Source: Bacillota bacterium
GTDB lineage: Bacteria > Bacillota > Clostridia > Christensenellales > SZUA-584
NCBI GenBank assembly: GCA_023461435.1
Contig: JAEYLC010000004.1
Span: 1-29,718, forward strand
DNA length: 29,718 bases
Reading direction: 5' to 3'
Part shown: positions 14,824 through 22,929 of the stretch, piece by piece
How the letters are laid out: every line of letters starts with the position of its first letter
How positions within the stretch are numbered: the stretch's first letter is position 1
Program-made: the position numbers and the translations under genes
The notes under the pieces: generated by a model
What the model saw: the letters and a program-made list of their open reading frames with translations, nothing else
What the model was told of the DNA's origin: nothing
The model's database searches: none

Positions 14824-15714
14824 TTGAGGTATAGAAAAAGACGCTTTTGGCTGATCAAGCAAGAGCATTTACGGATCATCATCGGAATCGCGATCGTGCT
14901 GGCTGTTGTCGCGATCGTTTTCTTTATCCTGTCCATTACGGGCCATCAGGCAAGCAAACAGAATGCCGTTGACAATGTCGCCGCCACGGGCTTGATTAAT
15001 GTCGGCCTGCGCGGCGATTTAAACAAGCTTTGCACCTACAACGAGGATACCGGCGCTTTTGAAGGCTTCGAAAAAGACGTGGCTGATGAAATCATCAGAC
15101 GCCTCTTTGGCGACGAAATTCTCACGAATTATACGAACGTAAACACCGAAACGCGCACCGCATATTTAAGCCGCGATGATATCGATTTTGCGCTCGGCGC
15201 CGCGACATACATCGATCAGAGCGGCGTTGATTATTCCTCGGTGTATTTTTCTGACGGCAGCGCGTTTTTGGTGATGGAAGACAAAATCAAAAGCATGCAG
15301 GAGCTTTCAGGCGGTATTATCGGAATCGTTCAGGGCTCAATGCATGCGCAGGAAGGCGACACCAAAAAGGACGAGAATGCCACACAGATGTCCGACTATT
15401 TAAAAAAGCTGGAGATCGAAGCAAGCGTCAAGATATATGCGTCGTACCCGGAGGCGATCGACGCGCTGCGCGACGGGTTTGTGAATGCCGTGTGTGCGAG
15501 TGAGACTGCGCTCACACAGTTCGGCAGACCCGGGATGCTGATGCTGCCCGAACGGTTCATGCCCAATGATTACCGCGTGTGCATATCGGATTCTCTCGGC
15601 CTTTTCACCGAGGCCGTGGACGACGCGATCGCGGCGATGAAAAGTGACGGGACTTTGGAGTCGCTGATGGGCAAATGGAATCTGGTTAATTACTCGGAGC
15701 TCGAAGAAAAATAG
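14824..15714 (+). CDS. Membrane-anchored family 3 extracellular solute-binding protein
   Basis: This 296-residue protein resembles the binding proteins of polar amino acid ABC transporters. After a basic start and one membrane helix (about 17-39) come the family blocks: LINVGLRGDL, FEGFEKDVADEI, RDDIDFALGAATYI, GIIGIVQGSM, YPEAIDALRDGFVNAVCASE, and a closing GTLESLMGKWNL. There is no lipobox, so it is tethered by an uncleaved helix instead of a lipid. The start is TTG behind AGGAG. No permease or ATPase gene is nearby, so it may serve a distant transporter or act in sensing. It precedes nadE by 29 bases and probably shares its transcript. The ligand cannot be read from the sequence. Confidence 0.85.
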   Translation: MRYRKRRFWLIKQEHLRIIIGIAIVLAVVAIVFFILSITGHQASKQNAVDNVAATGLINVGLRGDLNKLCTYNEDTGAFEGFEKDVADEIIRRLFGDEILTNYTNVNTETRTAYLSRDDIDFALGAATYIDQSGVDYSSVYFSDGSAFLVMEDKIKSMQELSGGIIGIVQGSMHAQEGDTKKDENATQMSDYLKKLEIEASVKIYASYPEAIDALRDGFVNAVCASETALTQFGRPGMLMLPERFMPNDYRVCISDSLGLFTEAVDDAIAAMKSDGTLESLMGKWNLVNYSELEEK

Positions 15715-15743
15715 GCTTAAATGCTGATATATCGGAGGATCAA

Positions 15744-17645
15744 ATGTATACGGGACTCATTAGAGTGGCCGCGGCTGTACCCGAAGTGGCAGTCGGAAAC
15801 GTGAAAAAGAATAAAGCGTGCATTGCGGCCATGATGATGGAAGCGGAGCAGAACGGCATTTCGGTCGTGGCTTTTCCGGAGCTTTGCATCACGTCATATA
15901 CACTCGGGGATCTTTTTCGCCAGAGAAGCATCATGGAGCAGAGCGAAAAATACCTCGCGGAATTGCTGGAGGACACAAAAGGCTTAAGTATGCTCGCCGT
16001 GGTGGGCATGCCTCTGTTTGCAAACGATAAGCTTTACAACACGGCGGTCGTTTTTCAATCGGGGAAGCTGCTCGGCGTGATCCCCAAGGCGTATCTGCCG
16101 AACTATTCGGAATATTACGAGCAGCGCTGGTTTACCTCAGGGCTCGACGTGACGGGGCAGACAATACGGCTGGCGGGGCAGCAGGCGCCGTTTGGCACCG
16201 ATATACTGTTTGAGTGCGCCCAGGTTCCCGAGCTCGTGCTCGGTGTGGAGCTTTGCGAAGACCTCTGGGTGCCTTTCCCGCCTCACGGTTATCAGGCGAT
16301 GGCCGGCGCGACGCTGTTTGTCAACATATCGGCCAGCAACGAGCTTGCGGGTAAAAGCGACTACCGCGAGGAGATGATCAAGCATCAGTCGGGACGCTTT
16401 GTGAGCGCTTATGTGTACGTCTCGGCCGGCCCGGGTGAATCGACCACGGATACGGTATTCGGCGGTCATGCCGTGATTGCGGAAAACGGCTATCTGATCG
16501 CGGCATCGAAGCGGTTTTCATTCGAAAAACACATGACGGTAACGGAGATCGACCTGCACCGGCTCATTCATGACCGCATACTCAAAAACACGTTTATGAC
16601 AAATGAGACGGCTCATTCTTACCGCCGCGTGTCATTCTTTGCGAGAGATGCGGAGCCGAGATTCAGGCACATCGAAAAAATGCCGTTTGTGCCGGATGAC
16701 AAAACGGCAAGAGACACGCGCTGCGGCGAAGTGTTCAACATACAGGTGACGGCGCTTGAGCGCAGGCTCCGGCATACCGGCTCCAAGCACATGGTGATCG
16801 GCGTATCGGGCGGGCTCGATTCGGCGCTCGCGCTGATGGTGGCCTGCGAGGCGGCGGTGCGCGCGGGGCTCAAAAAAGACGCCGTGGTCGGCGTCGTGAT
16901 GCCCGGTTTTGGCAGCACCGAGGCCACGCAGAATCTCGCGCGGCGGCTTGTGAAAGCCACGGGCGCCACACTCAGGGAAATCAGCATTGTGGACGCGGCA
17001 AAATCGCATTTAAACGATCTGGGACACGGCGGAGAGGCGGATGTGACATATGAGAACGCGCAGGCGCGCGAGCGCACGCAGGTGCTGATGGACCTTGCCA
17101 ATCAGTTCGGTGGCATTGTGGTGGGCACGGGCGATTTAAGCGAGCTCGCGCTCGGCTTTTGCACCTACGCGGGAGACCAGATATCGATGTACGGCGTGAA
17201 CGCGGGCGTCGCCAAAACGCTGATCAGGGAGATCGTGCTTTACGTCTCAAGAGATGACGAAATCCTGGGGCCCATCGCGCGGGAGATCGTATCGATACCG
17301 CCGTCGCCCGAGCTGCTGCCGCCCGGAAACGGCAGCGAGCGTCAGGATACGCAAAAGCAGATCGGGCCGTATGACCTCAATGATTTTTTCATGTATTACA
17401 TGCTGCGCTTTCAGATGACGCCCAAAAAGATATTGCTGCTCGCGACGCACGCGTTTGACGAGTATACGCAGGGGCAGATCAAAGAGCAGCTTAGAAAATT
17501 CTACAAGCGGTTTATTTCCTCGCAGTTCAAGCGTTCGTGCATGCCGGACGGACCCAAAGTGGGTAGCGTGTCGCTTTCGCCGCGCGGGGACTGGCGCATG
17601 CCTTCCGACGCGGAGGCCGATATGTGGATCGCCGAGCTCGATTAG
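15744..17645 (+). CDS. nadE: Glutamine-dependent NAD+ synthetase
   Basis: NadE forms NAD+ from deamido-NAD+, ATP and glutamine. The 633-residue chain joins a nitrilase-type glutaminase to a synthetase domain. The glutaminase triad is visible as Glu46 (FPELC), Lys115 (IPKAYLPNY) and Cys171 (GVELCEDLW). The P-loop of the N-type ATP pyrophosphatase, SGGLDS, is at 355-360, and the C-terminal part has GTGDLSELALGFCTY and RFKRS-like basic residues. This length and layout match the glutamine-using form, in contrast with the short ammonia-only NadE. GGAGG precedes the ATG. It lies in a plus-strand operon between the solute-binding protein and a dehydrogenase that probably uses the pyridine cofactor. 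Confidence 0.97.
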   Translation: MYTGLIRVAAAVPEVAVGNVKKNKACIAAMMMEAEQNGISVVAFPELCITSYTLGDLFRQRSIMEQSEKYLAELLEDTKGLSMLAVVGMPLFANDKLYNTAVVFQSGKLLGVIPKAYLPNYSEYYEQRWFTSGLDVTGQTIRLAGQQAPFGTDILFECAQVPELVLGVELCEDLWVPFPPHGYQAMAGATLFVNISASNELAGKSDYREEMIKHQSGRFVSAYVYVSAGPGESTTDTVFGGHAVIAENGYLIAASKRFSFEKHMTVTEIDLHRLIHDRILKNTFMTNETAHSYRRVSFFARDAEPRFRHIEKMPFVPDDKTARDTRCGEVFNIQVTALERRLRHTGSKHMVIGVSGGLDSALALMVACEAAVRAGLKKDAVVGVVMPGFGSTEATQNLARRLVKATGATLREISIVDAAKSHLNDLGHGGEADVTYENAQARERTQVLMDLANQFGGIVVGTGDLSELALGFCTYAGDQISMYGVNAGVAKTLIREIVLYVSRDDEILGPIAREIVSIPPSPELLPPGNGSERQDTQKQIGPYDLNDFFMYYMLRFQMTPKKILLLATHAFDEYTQGQIKEQLRKFYKRFISSQFKRSCMPDGPKVGSVSLSPRGDWRMPSDAEADMWIAELD

Positions 17646-17659
17646 AAAGGACTTTCATC

Positions 17660-19027
17660 ATGCATTTTGACATCACGAAGAAAAACGGCAGGCTGATCAT
17701 AGAGAATTTGCACTGTGACTGCGCGCACGATCATGCTATACCGAATATGGATATCTACATCAGATCCGGCTTGATTGAGACCGTTGCGGACTGCATCACG
17801 GAAAGCGGCCTTGGCCGCAGCGTGCTGATCGTGGCGGACAAAAATACGTATGCTGTGGCGGGCGAGAGGGTGACGAAGAACTTAAAGGCGGCGGGCTTTG
17901 ACTGCCGCCTTTGTCTGCTGCCGGGCGAGCATGTGGAACCGACGCCCGAGATGGCGGAATTGATCATTGCGAACGTGAAGGAACAGACGGATTTTTTGCT
18001 GTCTGTGGGGTCCGGCGTGGTGACCGATCTCACGCGGTACAGCGCGTTTCAGGTGAATAAACCGTTCGCGGTTTTTGGCACGGCGGCCTCGATGGACGGC
18101 TATACATCGATCACATCGTCGATGATGATCGGCAATATGAAAATCAGCAAATACGGCAACGCGGCAAGGCTCATCATGTTTGATCCCGCCGTGCTTGCGA
18201 CGGCGCCGCCGCTGATGCAGGCGTCGGGCGTGGGCGATATACTCGTCAAATATGGCGTGCTGGTGGACTGGAAGCTCGGCAGCGCGGCCGCGGGAGAGGT
18301 TTTCTGTCCGCTTTGTGAGCAGCTGCTGCTCATGGGCCTTGAAAAATGCTCCTCCAATATGGAAGAGATCATCGCGCGCACCGAAAAGGGCATGGAAGCG
18401 CTGATCGAGGCGCTGATACTCGCGGGGCTCACGGTGCTGATCGTCAAAAACACGCGACCGGTCGCATCGGTCGAGCACAACATGGCGCACTACTGGGACA
18501 TGATGCATGTGGCCTGCGGCGGCAATTCCGTTCCGTCGCATGGTATCTGCGTCGGTATCGGGTTCATTTACTGCCTGTATTTTCACGGCATGCTCAGAAG
18601 CGCCGATTTAACTAAGCTCGATAAAGAGAAGATCAGGCAAAGCCGCATGACAAAGCAGCAGCAGAAGGATTACCTGTGCGGATGCTATCCGCCGGGCGCG
18701 GGCGAAGACATCATGGAAGCGAATAAAGATTGGTATATCGAATGGGATGAGCAGGAAAGAAGAATCGACGCGTTGACCGCGTTTCACAGCCAATACGTAA
18801 AAGAAACGGCAATACTGCCCGATGTGAAGGACATGATATCGTATTTTGAGCGGCTGGGCGCGCCCACCAGTGCGACGCAGGCGGGCATATCCTATGACCG
18901 GATCAAAAACGCGCTGCTGTGCACCAAAGACTTCCGACTGCGGTATTCGATCGCGCAGGCGCTCAGCGAGCTCGGAATGCTTGAGGAATGCGCCGAAAAA
19001 GTGCTGAAGAAAGAGCCTGTTATATAA
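17660..19027 (+). CDS. Glycerol-1-phosphate dehydrogenase-like protein (AraM/EgsA family)
   Basis: The family reduces dihydroxyacetone phosphate to sn-glycerol 1-phosphate with NAD(P)H, in a metal-dependent fold of the iron-alcohol dehydrogenase type. The 455-residue product shows the cofactor motif SVGSGVVTDLTRY (115-127), the family stretch TAASMDGYTS (141-150), and three likely metal ligands: Asp193 (GVGDI), His273 (VEHNMAHYWD) and His294 (VPSHG). It is longer than Bacillus AraM (about 394 residues), mainly through extra sequence after residue 300. The start at 17660 follows GAAAGGA, and avoids overlapping nadE as an upstream start would. It ends the nadE transcript. Activity on glycerol phosphate is inferred; other polyol dehydrogenases of this fold are possible. 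Confidence 0.85.
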   Translation: MHFDITKKNGRLIIENLHCDCAHDHAIPNMDIYIRSGLIETVADCITESGLGRSVLIVADKNTYAVAGERVTKNLKAAGFDCRLCLLPGEHVEPTPEMAELIIANVKEQTDFLLSVGSGVVTDLTRYSAFQVNKPFAVFGTAASMDGYTSITSSMMIGNMKISKYGNAARLIMFDPAVLATAPPLMQASGVGDILVKYGVLVDWKLGSAAAGEVFCPLCEQLLLMGLEKCSSNMEEIIARTEKGMEALIEALILAGLTVLIVKNTRPVASVEHNMAHYWDMMHVACGGNSVPSHGICVGIGFIYCLYFHGMLRSADLTKLDKEKIRQSRMTKQQQKDYLCGCYPPGAGEDIMEANKDWYIEWDEQERRIDALTAFHSQYVKETAILPDVKDMISYFERLGAPTSATQAGISYDRIKNALLCTKDFRLRYSIAQALSELGMLEECAEKVLKKEPVI

Positions 19028-19040
19028 AAACGAGTAGAAA

Positions 19041-19060
19041 AACCCCGCCGCGGCGGGGTT
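19041..19060 (-). terminator. Terminator hairpin, left copy (serves the minus strand)
   Basis: A perfect palindrome AACCCCGCCGCGGCGGGGTT is followed by TTTCTAC on the minus strand but by CAGCCTGA on the plus strand. So it has a T-tract only for transcripts coming from the LCP genes. Confidence 0.75.
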
Positions 19061-19084
19061 CAGCCTGATGAAAAACACCCTGTT

Positions 19085-19178
19085 TGTCATGCTGAGGAGC
19101 GGAGCGACGTGAGCATCCCATGTTAAAATGCTTTAAACATGGGATTTTTCGACTCGCTATCGCTCACTCAAAATGACA
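19085..19178. repeat. 94-bp imperfect palindrome, MITE-like intergenic repeat
   Basis: The ends match as inverted repeats of TGTCAT-NN-TGAG (TGTCAT at 19085-19090, ATGACA at 19173-19178). The centre is a perfect CCCATGTT/AACATGGG pair (19117-19124, 19136-19143). The intervening arms GGAGCGGAGCGACG and the reverse of CGACTCGCTATCGCTC are related. No coding capacity. Sequences opening with TGTCATNCTGAG are familiar as dispersed repeats in clostridial genomes, from memory. Confidence 0.7.
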
Positions 19179-19201
19179 TTTGTTACTTTGTCAGCAACCT
19201 G

Positions 19202-19228
19202 AACCCCGCCGAGGCGGGGTTTGTTTTT
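19202..19228 (+). terminator. Terminator hairpin, right copy (serves the plus strand)
   Basis: AACCCCGCCGAGGCGGGGTT (19202-19221) differs from the left copy by one base and is followed by TGTTTTTC on the plus strand, giving a T-tract for the nadE-dehydrogenase transcript. The minus strand has no T-tract here. Confidence 0.75.
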
Positions 19229-19236
19229 CTATCGTC

Positions 19237-20343
19237 TTATTGCACTTCGTTATAGTACACCTTGAGCAGCAAATCAAGCGTGGCCGCTTCATCGTGATAA
19301 ACCACATTGTCTTTACCGACACCCGGAACAGTGAGCAGTTCGATTGAATCGATATCGATGCCGTTTAGTATTTTGGCAAAGGCAAGCGCCTGATCGAGAT
19401 CAAGATCTGTTTTTCCATAGGTTTTAAAATCGTTGAAAAGCTTAGTCAATGCATCAACCGCGCCCATGCTGTTTATTTTCTTCGCCAACTGGATCATGAA
19501 ATCACGTTGATGGGCAGTTCTGCCAAAGTCCGCACCGGAAGAGTGATGACGGTCACGCAGATAATCCTCCGCTTTTTGACCTTTCAACGTGAGTGTTTCA
19601 CCTTCTGTGCCCACTTCGGGAATCGTTGTATCGAGCGTAATCTCTATGCCGCCGACCGCATCTGCGATTTTAGAGATGCCATCCATATCGATGCTCGCAA
19701 AAAAAGGGATTGGGATATCGAGCGTGAAATCGAGAGGCGTGTCCAGCTGAACCTTGCGCTCAAGGAAGTTCTGGATGCAGGCTTTCGCGTTGGCGGCGCC
19801 GAATTTGTTGGGGCCACCGCCGCGTGCATAGGCCGCATTAAGGCGGTTTTGCTCTGTTCCGGTTACGGTACCAGTCTTGCCGTCGATCTGATATATGTCC
19901 GTCCATGTGTCGCGCGGGATTGATATCAGCGTTGCCTTTTTCGCCGAAGCATCCACCGCGCAAACCATCATCATATCGCTGCGCCATCCCATGCGCTGTT
20001 GCACACGTTCTTCGTCTGAGTCGATGCCAAGAAAAACGATGTTGACGATGTTGCTATTTTTCTTGTAAGTCTTGTCGTTATAATTGATCGTGACATCTTG
20101 AGTCTTGCCGTCTACGGCATTGCCGAAATTGGCGGCAGCTGTGGTATCCGAGAACAAAGAAGTGTAATCATCGTTCGTCAGCTGCCCGTAAATGATCACG
20201 CCAATGGCAACGAGCCCCACAACCAGAGCGCCGAGCGCGCCAAGCATGATTTTCAGCTGCTTGCCGTTTCTATTGACAGACTTTCGGCTGTTGTTTTGTT
20301 TTTTGGTATCTTTATTATACACTTCATATTTTCTGTTGCTCAC
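19237..20343 (-). CDS. LytR-CpsA-Psr (LCP) family protein, copy 1
   Basis: LCP enzymes attach teichoic acid or capsule-type polymers from lipid carriers to peptidoglycan on the outer membrane face. The 368-residue product has a Lys/Asn-rich cytoplasmic tail, one membrane helix (about 33-53), a short stalk and the LCP domain with NIVFLGIDS, RSDMMMVCAVD, LISIPRDTW and FGRTAHQRDF, in which the conserved Arg and Asp residues bind the pyrophosphate. The GTG start at 20343 follows AAGGAGAAAGAGTTT and lines up with the starts of the two paralogues; an upstream ATG at 20424 would place the start inside the promoter. It has its own promoter with a large palindrome (20364-20394). It is the most diverged of three tandem copies. 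Confidence 0.9.
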   Translation of the reverse strand: MSNRKYEVYNKDTKKQNNSRKSVNRNGKQLKIMLGALGALVVGLVAIGVIIYGQLTNDDYTSLFSDTTAAANFGNAVDGKTQDVTINYNDKTYKKNSNIVNIVFLGIDSDEERVQQRMGWRSDMMMVCAVDASAKKATLISIPRDTWTDIYQIDGKTGTVTGTEQNRLNAAYARGGGPNKFGAANAKACIQNFLERKVQLDTPLDFTLDIPIPFFASIDMDGISKIADAVGGIEITLDTTIPEVGTEGETLTLKGQKAEDYLRDRHHSSGADFGRTAHQRDFMIQLAKKINSMGAVDALTKLFNDFKTYGKTDLDLDQALAFAKILNGIDIDSIELLTVPGVGKDNVVYHDEAATLDLLLKVYYNEVQ

Positions 20344-20363
20344 AAACTCTTTCTCCTTATCGA

Positions 20364-20394
20364 ATGTCGTTAATATCGTTAGATATAACGACAT
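20364..20394 (-). promoter_or_regulatory. Large palindrome in the leader of LCP copy 1
   Basis: ATGTCGTTAATATC (20364-20377) and GATATAACGACAT (20382-20394) are inverted repeats with a single bulged base and a four-base GTTA centre. It starts two bases past the -10 box and ends about 20 bases before the GTG start, so it covers the likely transcription start. It could be an operator or a 5' RNA hairpin. Confidence 0.65.
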
Positions 20395-20395
20395 A

Positions 20396-20424
20396 AACAT
20401 ATCACAATACGACTCTATTGGCAA
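20396..20424 (-). promoter_or_regulatory. Predicted promoter of LCP copy 1
   Basis: On the minus strand, -35 TTGCCA (20419-20424) and -10 TATGTT (20396-20401) are 17 bp apart, just after the terminator of LCP copy 2. Confidence 0.55.
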
Positions 20425-20425
20425 T

Positions 20426-20470
20426 AAAAAACCCCGCCATATTTAAAGACTAGCCAAGGCGGGGTTTTGT
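20426..20470. terminator. Terminator of LCP copy 2
   Basis: Arms AACCCCGCC (20430-20438) and GGCGGGGTT (20458-20466) form a hairpin with a 19-base loop, with T-runs on both strands. On the minus strand it lies 12 bases past the stop of copy 2. Confidence 0.8.
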
Positions 20471-20477
20471 TCCAAAT

Positions 20478-21605
20478 TTATTGTACTTCGTCGTAATAAA
20501 CACCAAGCAGCAAGTCGACAGTGGCGGCCTCGTCTTCAAACAGCACGCTGGCTTCACCGACGTTCCCAAGACTACAGGGGATCGCGAGCTTTTCAATCGC
20601 ATCGATATTGATACCGTTGAGAATCTTGGCGTATGCGAGCGCTTGGTCAAGATTGAGATCCGTCCTGCCAAATGAGTTGAACTCATCCCAGAGATTTGTG
20701 ACAGCCTGCGCGGCACCCATGCTTTTAATCTTCTTCGCGAGCAGAATCATGAAATCGCGCTGACGGGCGGTGCGGCCAAAATCAGAGCCGGCCGTATTTT
20801 TCCGGTCGCGCAGATACTCCTGCGCTTTTTGTCCCTTCAACGTGAGAGTCTTGCCCTTCTTGCCCACATCCGGAATCGTCGCATCGAGCGTGACTTCAAT
20901 CCCGCCGACCGCGTCCGCGATCTTGGAGATGCCGTCCATATCGATGCTCGCATAGAACGAAATGGGGATATCAAGCGTAAAATCGAGAGGCGTGTCCAGC
21001 TGAACCTTGCGCTCAAGGAAGTTCTGTATGCAGGCCTTGGTATTGTTCGCGCCGTACTTGTTTGGGCCACCACCGAATAGATACGCAGTATTGAGCCTGT
21101 TCTGAGTCATCTCGGATATCTTTCCCGTTTTGGTGTCAATTTTGGAAATATCCGTCCATATATCGCGCGGGACCGAAATCAGCGTTGCCTTTTTGGCAAC
21201 GGTGTCCACCGCGCAGACGATCATCATATCGCTGTGGTTGCCGATGTCGCGCTCTGTCGTCGAATCGATACCGAGGAAGACGATATTGACGATGTTCTCA
21301 TTTTTCTTATAAGTTTTGCCGTTATAGCTGATTATGACATCCTCGGGCTCCGGTGTCTGGATGACGTCTGAAGCCGGTATGAAATTTGTTTTGGCGGCGG
21401 CTGCGGTGTCGACGAACAGAGGTGTGTAATCGTCGTTTGTGAGCTGACCAAAGATAATGATGCCCACAACAATTAAACCCACAACCAGGGCGCCGAGAGA
21501 GATAAGCATGATCTTCAGCTGTTTTCTGTTCTTGTTGGCCGGTTTGCTGCCTTTAACGGCACTTTTACGGCTATCACTGATGGCTCCGTATTTTCTGACT
21601 TTCAA
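20478..21605 (-). CDS. LytR-CpsA-Psr (LCP) family protein, copy 2
   Basis: A 375-residue paralogue of the same type: basic N-terminal tail, membrane helix in KIMLISLGALVVGLIVVGII, then the LCP domain with NIVFLGIDSTTERDIG, SDMMIVCAVD, LISVPRDIWTDI and FGRTARQRDF. Long stretches are identical to copy 3 within the LCP domain, so the duplication is recent. The start is TTG at 21605 after AAGGAG; the upstream ATG at 21662 has no RBS and would lie in a leader segment shared with copy 3. A TTTCAT/TATATT promoter with 17 bp spacing may lie between the copy 3 terminator and this gene. Role as for copy 1: transfer of wall polymers to peptidoglycan. Confidence 0.9.
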   Translation of the reverse strand: MKVRKYGAISDSRKSAVKGSKPANKNRKQLKIMLISLGALVVGLIVVGIIIFGQLTNDDYTPLFVDTAAAAKTNFIPASDVIQTPEPEDVIISYNGKTYKKNENIVNIVFLGIDSTTERDIGNHSDMMIVCAVDTVAKKATLISVPRDIWTDISKIDTKTGKISEMTQNRLNTAYLFGGGPNKYGANNTKACIQNFLERKVQLDTPLDFTLDIPISFYASIDMDGISKIADAVGGIEVTLDATIPDVGKKGKTLTLKGQKAQEYLRDRKNTAGSDFGRTARQRDFMILLAKKIKSMGAAQAVTNLWDEFNSFGRTDLNLDQALAYAKILNGINIDAIEKLAIPCSLGNVGEASVLFEDEAATVDLLLGVYYDEVQ

Positions 21606-21690
21606 GGCTTTAGTCTCCTTATCGCTTAGTTTTCCACCGCCACGCGACAGGTTATTGACCATAATATATCATAAAAAACTTATTTATGAA

Positions 21691-21720
21691 ATAGAAAAAA
21701 CCCTGCTTCGACAGGGTTTT
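21691..21720 (-). terminator. Terminator of LCP copy 3
   Basis: Perfect 9-bp arms AAAACCCTG (21697-21705) and CAGGGTTTT (21712-21720) around CTTCGA. Minus-strand transcripts end in a run of T residues. Confidence 0.85.
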
Positions 21721-21733
21721 GTTTTTATCTGTT

Positions 21734-22873
21734 TCATTGCACTTCGTTGTAGTAAACGCCGAGCAGCAAATCGACCGTGGCGGCCTCGTCATCGAAGAGA
21801 ACGCTGGCTTCGCCGACATTTCCGAGTTTACAGGGGATCGCGAGCTGCTCAATCGCATCAATATCCATACTGTTGAGCAATTTTGCAAACGCAAGCGCCT
21901 GATCGAGATTGACGTCCGTTTTGCCAAATGTGTTGAATTCATCAAAAAGCTTTGTCACAGCGTCAACAGCGCCCATGCTTTTGATCTTCTTCGCGAGCAG
22001 TATCATGAAATCACGCTGGTGAGCGGTGCGGCCAAAATCCGAACCGGATGTATTATGCCGGTCGCGCAGATACGCTTCCGCTTTTTCACCCTTCAGAGTG
22101 ACGGTCTGACCCTTTTTGCCGACTTCGGGTATCGTCGAATCGAGCTTGACTTCAATACCGCCGACCGCATCCGCGATCTTTGAAATGCCGTCCATATCGA
22201 TGCTCGCAAAGAACGAAATCGGGATATTCAGTGTAAAATCGAGAGGCGTGTCCAGCTGAACCTTGCGCTCAAGGAAATTCTGGATACAGGCTTTTGCGTT
22301 GGACGCGCCGTATTTGTTTGGGCCGCCGCCGAATAGATAAGCGGTGTTGAGCCTGTTCTGAGTCATTTCGGAAATCTTTCCTGTTTTGGTATCGATTTTG
22401 GAAATATCCGTCCAAATATCACGCGGAACCGAAATCAGCGTTGCTTTTTTGGTCACGGTGTCCACCGCGCAGACGATCATCATATCGCTGTGATTGCCGA
22501 TGTCGCGCTCTGTTGTCGAGTCGATACCGAGGAAGACGATATTGACGATGTTTTTATTTCTCTCATATGTTTTGCCGTTATAGGTGATTTTCACATCCTC
22601 AGCCTGCGGCACATCGTCGTCAAGTGCCGAATTAACGTCGCCGATGTTGGCGGCAGCCGTGGTATCCTCTAATAAAGATGAAAAATCGTCGTTGGTGAGC
22701 TGTCCGAAGATGATGATGCCGACAACGACAAGACCGACAACCAACGCGCCAAGCGCGATGAGCATAATTTTCAGCTGTTTTCTGTTTTTGTTAGCCGACT
22801 TTCGGGCGCTGCCGCTGCCGTTGCCGGGTACCTTCCGGTTCTTGGAGTTAACTCCGTATCCTCTGACGTTCAA
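21734..22873 (-). CDS. LytR-CpsA-Psr (LCP) family protein, copy 3
   Basis: A 379-residue LCP protein with the same order: basic tail rich in Asn, Lys and Ser, one membrane helix, a variable stalk and the LCP domain (NIVFLGIDSTTERDIG, SDMMIVCAVD, LISVPRDIWTDI, FGRTAHQRDF). The start is TTG at 22873 behind AAAGGAG, as in copy 2. It lies 56 bases past mreB with no terminator between, so it is probably co-transcribed with mreB, which ties polymer attachment to the elongation machinery. Its leader shares 20 identical bases (22890-22909) with that of copy 2 (21619-21638), showing that the duplicated unit included the translation start region. Confidence 0.91.
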   Translation of the reverse strand: MNVRGYGVNSKNRKVPGNGSGSARKSANKNRKQLKIMLIALGALVVGLVVVGIIIFGQLTNDDFSSLLEDTTAAANIGDVNSALDDDVPQAEDVKITYNGKTYERNKNIVNIVFLGIDSTTERDIGNHSDMMIVCAVDTVTKKATLISVPRDIWTDISKIDTKTGKISEMTQNRLNTAYLFGGGPNKYGASNAKACIQNFLERKVQLDTPLDFTLNIPISFFASIDMDGISKIADAVGGIEVKLDSTIPEVGKKGQTVTLKGEKAEAYLRDRHNTSGSDFGRTAHQRDFMILLAKKIKSMGAVDAVTKLFDEFNTFGKTDVNLDQALAFAKLLNSMDIDAIEQLAIPCKLGNVGEASVLFDDEAATVDLLLGVYYNEVQ

Positions 22874-22929
22874 GGTCTTTTTATCTCCTTTATCGCTTAG
22901 TTTTCCACCACCATGCGATATGTCAATGT

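Noticed and set aside
19500..22900. Regularly recurring similar sequence that might suggest a repeat array or CRISPR.
   Set aside because: The repeats are kilobase-scale coding copies of LCP genes; no short repeat-spacer pattern is present.
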